Shown piece by piece: positions 5,486 to 6,315 of a stretch of 6,315 bases of DNA. This DNA comes from Verrucomicrobiales bacterium. GTDB lineage: Bacteria > Verrucomicrobiota > Verrucomicrobiia > Limisphaerales > F1-80-MAGS106. Every line of letters begins with the position of its first letter. Positions within the stretch are counted from its first letter, which is position 1. The DNA is taken from NCBI GenBank assembly GCA_947487925.1, contig CANLCA010000180.1:1-6315 (forward strand), read 5' to 3'. The position numbers and the translations under genes are program-made. The notes below the pieces were generated by a model that did no database searches, was not told the origin of the DNA, and worked only from the letters and a program-made list of their open reading frames with translations.

Positions 5486-6315
5486 ATGTCCGACGAACCT
5501 TCACACAATCGGCTCGTGTCAAATCCCCTTGGCGGACCTTGGTTGGCCCTACTCCCTCTCAGCCTGGCCGCGATGTGCCTGGTCACTGCCATGGGATGTC
5601 GCTCCGAGTTGCGATCAACCCCGAGTCGAGTGACGCCTTTGCCCGGTCCTCAATCGAGCGTCGGTCCTAGGAATGCCGAACCGGCTGGTGCCTCGGCCGT
5701 GCCCGGTGTGGAGGCTTCAAATCGGGTTCAAATCGAGCCTGTTCCGGACGTTGTCCCTCAGGAATCTCCTGCCTCGGGGGTCAAGATATCCACGAATTCT
5801 TGGATTTCTGTGAGTTCATGGTGCCTGACGAACGGTTTGCCTGGATGTGCGTTGGTGCTTTTTCAGGGACGGCATCTGCTTCAAGGTGCGGGCACAGCAC
5901 TGGATCTTGTCCCCGGCGCCCCTCTCGCCAAGTGGCGTGGAGCAAATTGTTGGCTCGCTTTCCCGCTCCGTTGGGCTGCCTCCGGGGATCTGCTCGCCAA
6001 TGCGATGGATATTGAGAAAACTTTGAAACCTCTCTTGAGCATGGCTCCCGTGCCGCCTCGCGGCATTTCCAAAGGCGTCCTCGTTCTCGACCCCGGGCAC
6101 GGTGGGCGCAACGTCGGGACTCAGAGTGTTTCGGATGGAAAGTTCGAGAAGGAATTGACTTTGGACCTGGCGTTTCGGCTCTCACCACTTCTTGAAAGAA
6201 GAGGGTGGACCGTTGTGATGTCGAGAACCAACGATGTGGATATCAGCGTCGCCGAGCGTGTGGCCACCGCGGATTTGCATTCCGCAAAGCTGTTTTTGAG
6301 CCTCCATTTCAATTC
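5486..6315 (+). CDS. N-acetylmuramoyl-L-alanine amidase (Amidase_3), 3' end cut off
   Basis: This enzyme cleaves the amide bond between N-acetylmuramic acid and the L-alanine of the peptidoglycan stem peptide, acting outside the inner membrane. The reading frame runs off the right edge after 276 codons. From the ATG at 5486, a hydrophobic segment (about 18-37) ends in AMGC, with C38 followed by RSE, which looks like a lipoprotein signal although the lipobox is imperfect. A Pro/Ser/Ala/Val-rich linker follows (about 43-100), then a small region beginning NSWISVSSWC (about 104-190) that I do not firmly recognise. The catalytic domain starts at GVLVLDPGHGGRNVGT. The zinc ligands expected for the family are visible: H205 in PGHGG, E221 in FEKEL and H274 in SLHFN. 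The segment RTNDVDISVAERVATADLHS also matches. The catalytic glutamate expected near the C-terminus lies beyond the window. There is no Shine-Dalgarno, so the start is tentative; an ATG at 5573 would shorten the signal segment. The gene is divergent from ubiX with no evident functional link. Confidence 0.88.
   Translation, partial: MSDEPSHNRLVSNPLGGPWLALLPLSLAAMCLVTAMGCRSELRSTPSRVTPLPGPQSSVGPRNAEPAGASAVPGVEASNRVQIEPVPDVVPQESPASGVKISTNSWISVSSWCLTNGLPGCALVLFQGRHLLQGAGTALDLVPGAPLAKWRGANCWLAFPLRWAASGDLLANAMDIEKTLKPLLSMAPVPPRGISKGVLVLDPGHGGRNVGTQSVSDGKFEKELTLDLAFRLSPLLERRGWTVVMSRTNDVDISVAERVATADLHSAKLFLSLHFN

Noticed and set aside
5517..5522. TTGACA on the minus strand as a -35 box for ubiX
   Set aside because: No TATAAT-like hexamer lies 16-18 bases downstream; the hexamer alone can occur by chance.
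5781..6188. Minus-strand open frame of 135 codons opposite the amidase
   Set aside because: It is antisense to the amidase catalytic domain, whose zinc-ligand motifs are clear; the Arg/Pro/Ser-rich translation shows no domain.

Overview
The window looks like ordinary chromosomal DNA from a Gram-negative-type bacterium that makes menaquinone by the futalosine pathway. A member of Verrucomicrobiota (Pedosphaera/Limisphaera-like) is my best guess. It rests on the combination of futalosine enzymes, moderately high GC, mostly weak or absent Shine-Dalgarno sequences and the style of the amidase. It is an inference from memory, not a database result.

Layout, left to right: (1) 1-90 is upstream sequence with no gene I can recognise. 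(2) 91-900 and 949-1809, plus strand, are two consecutive ABC-2-type membrane permeases, the two halves of one exporter; the matching ATPase is not in the window and may lie just to the left. (3) 1877-5378, minus strand, is a tight four-gene run transcribed right to left: ubiX-like flavin prenyltransferase, ubiA/mqnP-like prenyltransferase, mqnE (aminodeoxyfutalosine synthase) and mqnA (chorismate dehydratase). The two transcription units converge at 1810-1876, where I see no clear terminator. (4) From about 5486 to the right edge, plus strand and divergent from the ubiX run, is the N-terminal two thirds or so of a secreted, probably lipid-anchored N-acetylmuramoyl-L-alanine amidase, cut by the window end just after its third zinc ligand.

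The four minus-strand genes fit one pathway. MqnA dehydrates chorismate to 3-[(1-carboxyvinyl)oxy]benzoate. MqnE joins this to S-adenosylmethionine in a radical reaction to give aminodeoxyfutalosine. After later steps encoded elsewhere (MqnB, MqnC, MqnD), the UbiA-family enzyme prenylates the naphthoate ring. UbiX makes the prenylated FMN that a UbiD-type decarboxylase needs; that decarboxylase is not in the window. Gene ends overlap or nearly touch, and the ubiA ribosome-binding site lies inside the last codons of ubiX, so translational coupling is likely.

I found no mobile element, CRISPR array, RNA gene or clear sign of a new system. The points worth a second look are start-site questions, the partial nature of the menaquinone cluster, and the poorly characterised N-terminal region of the amidase.
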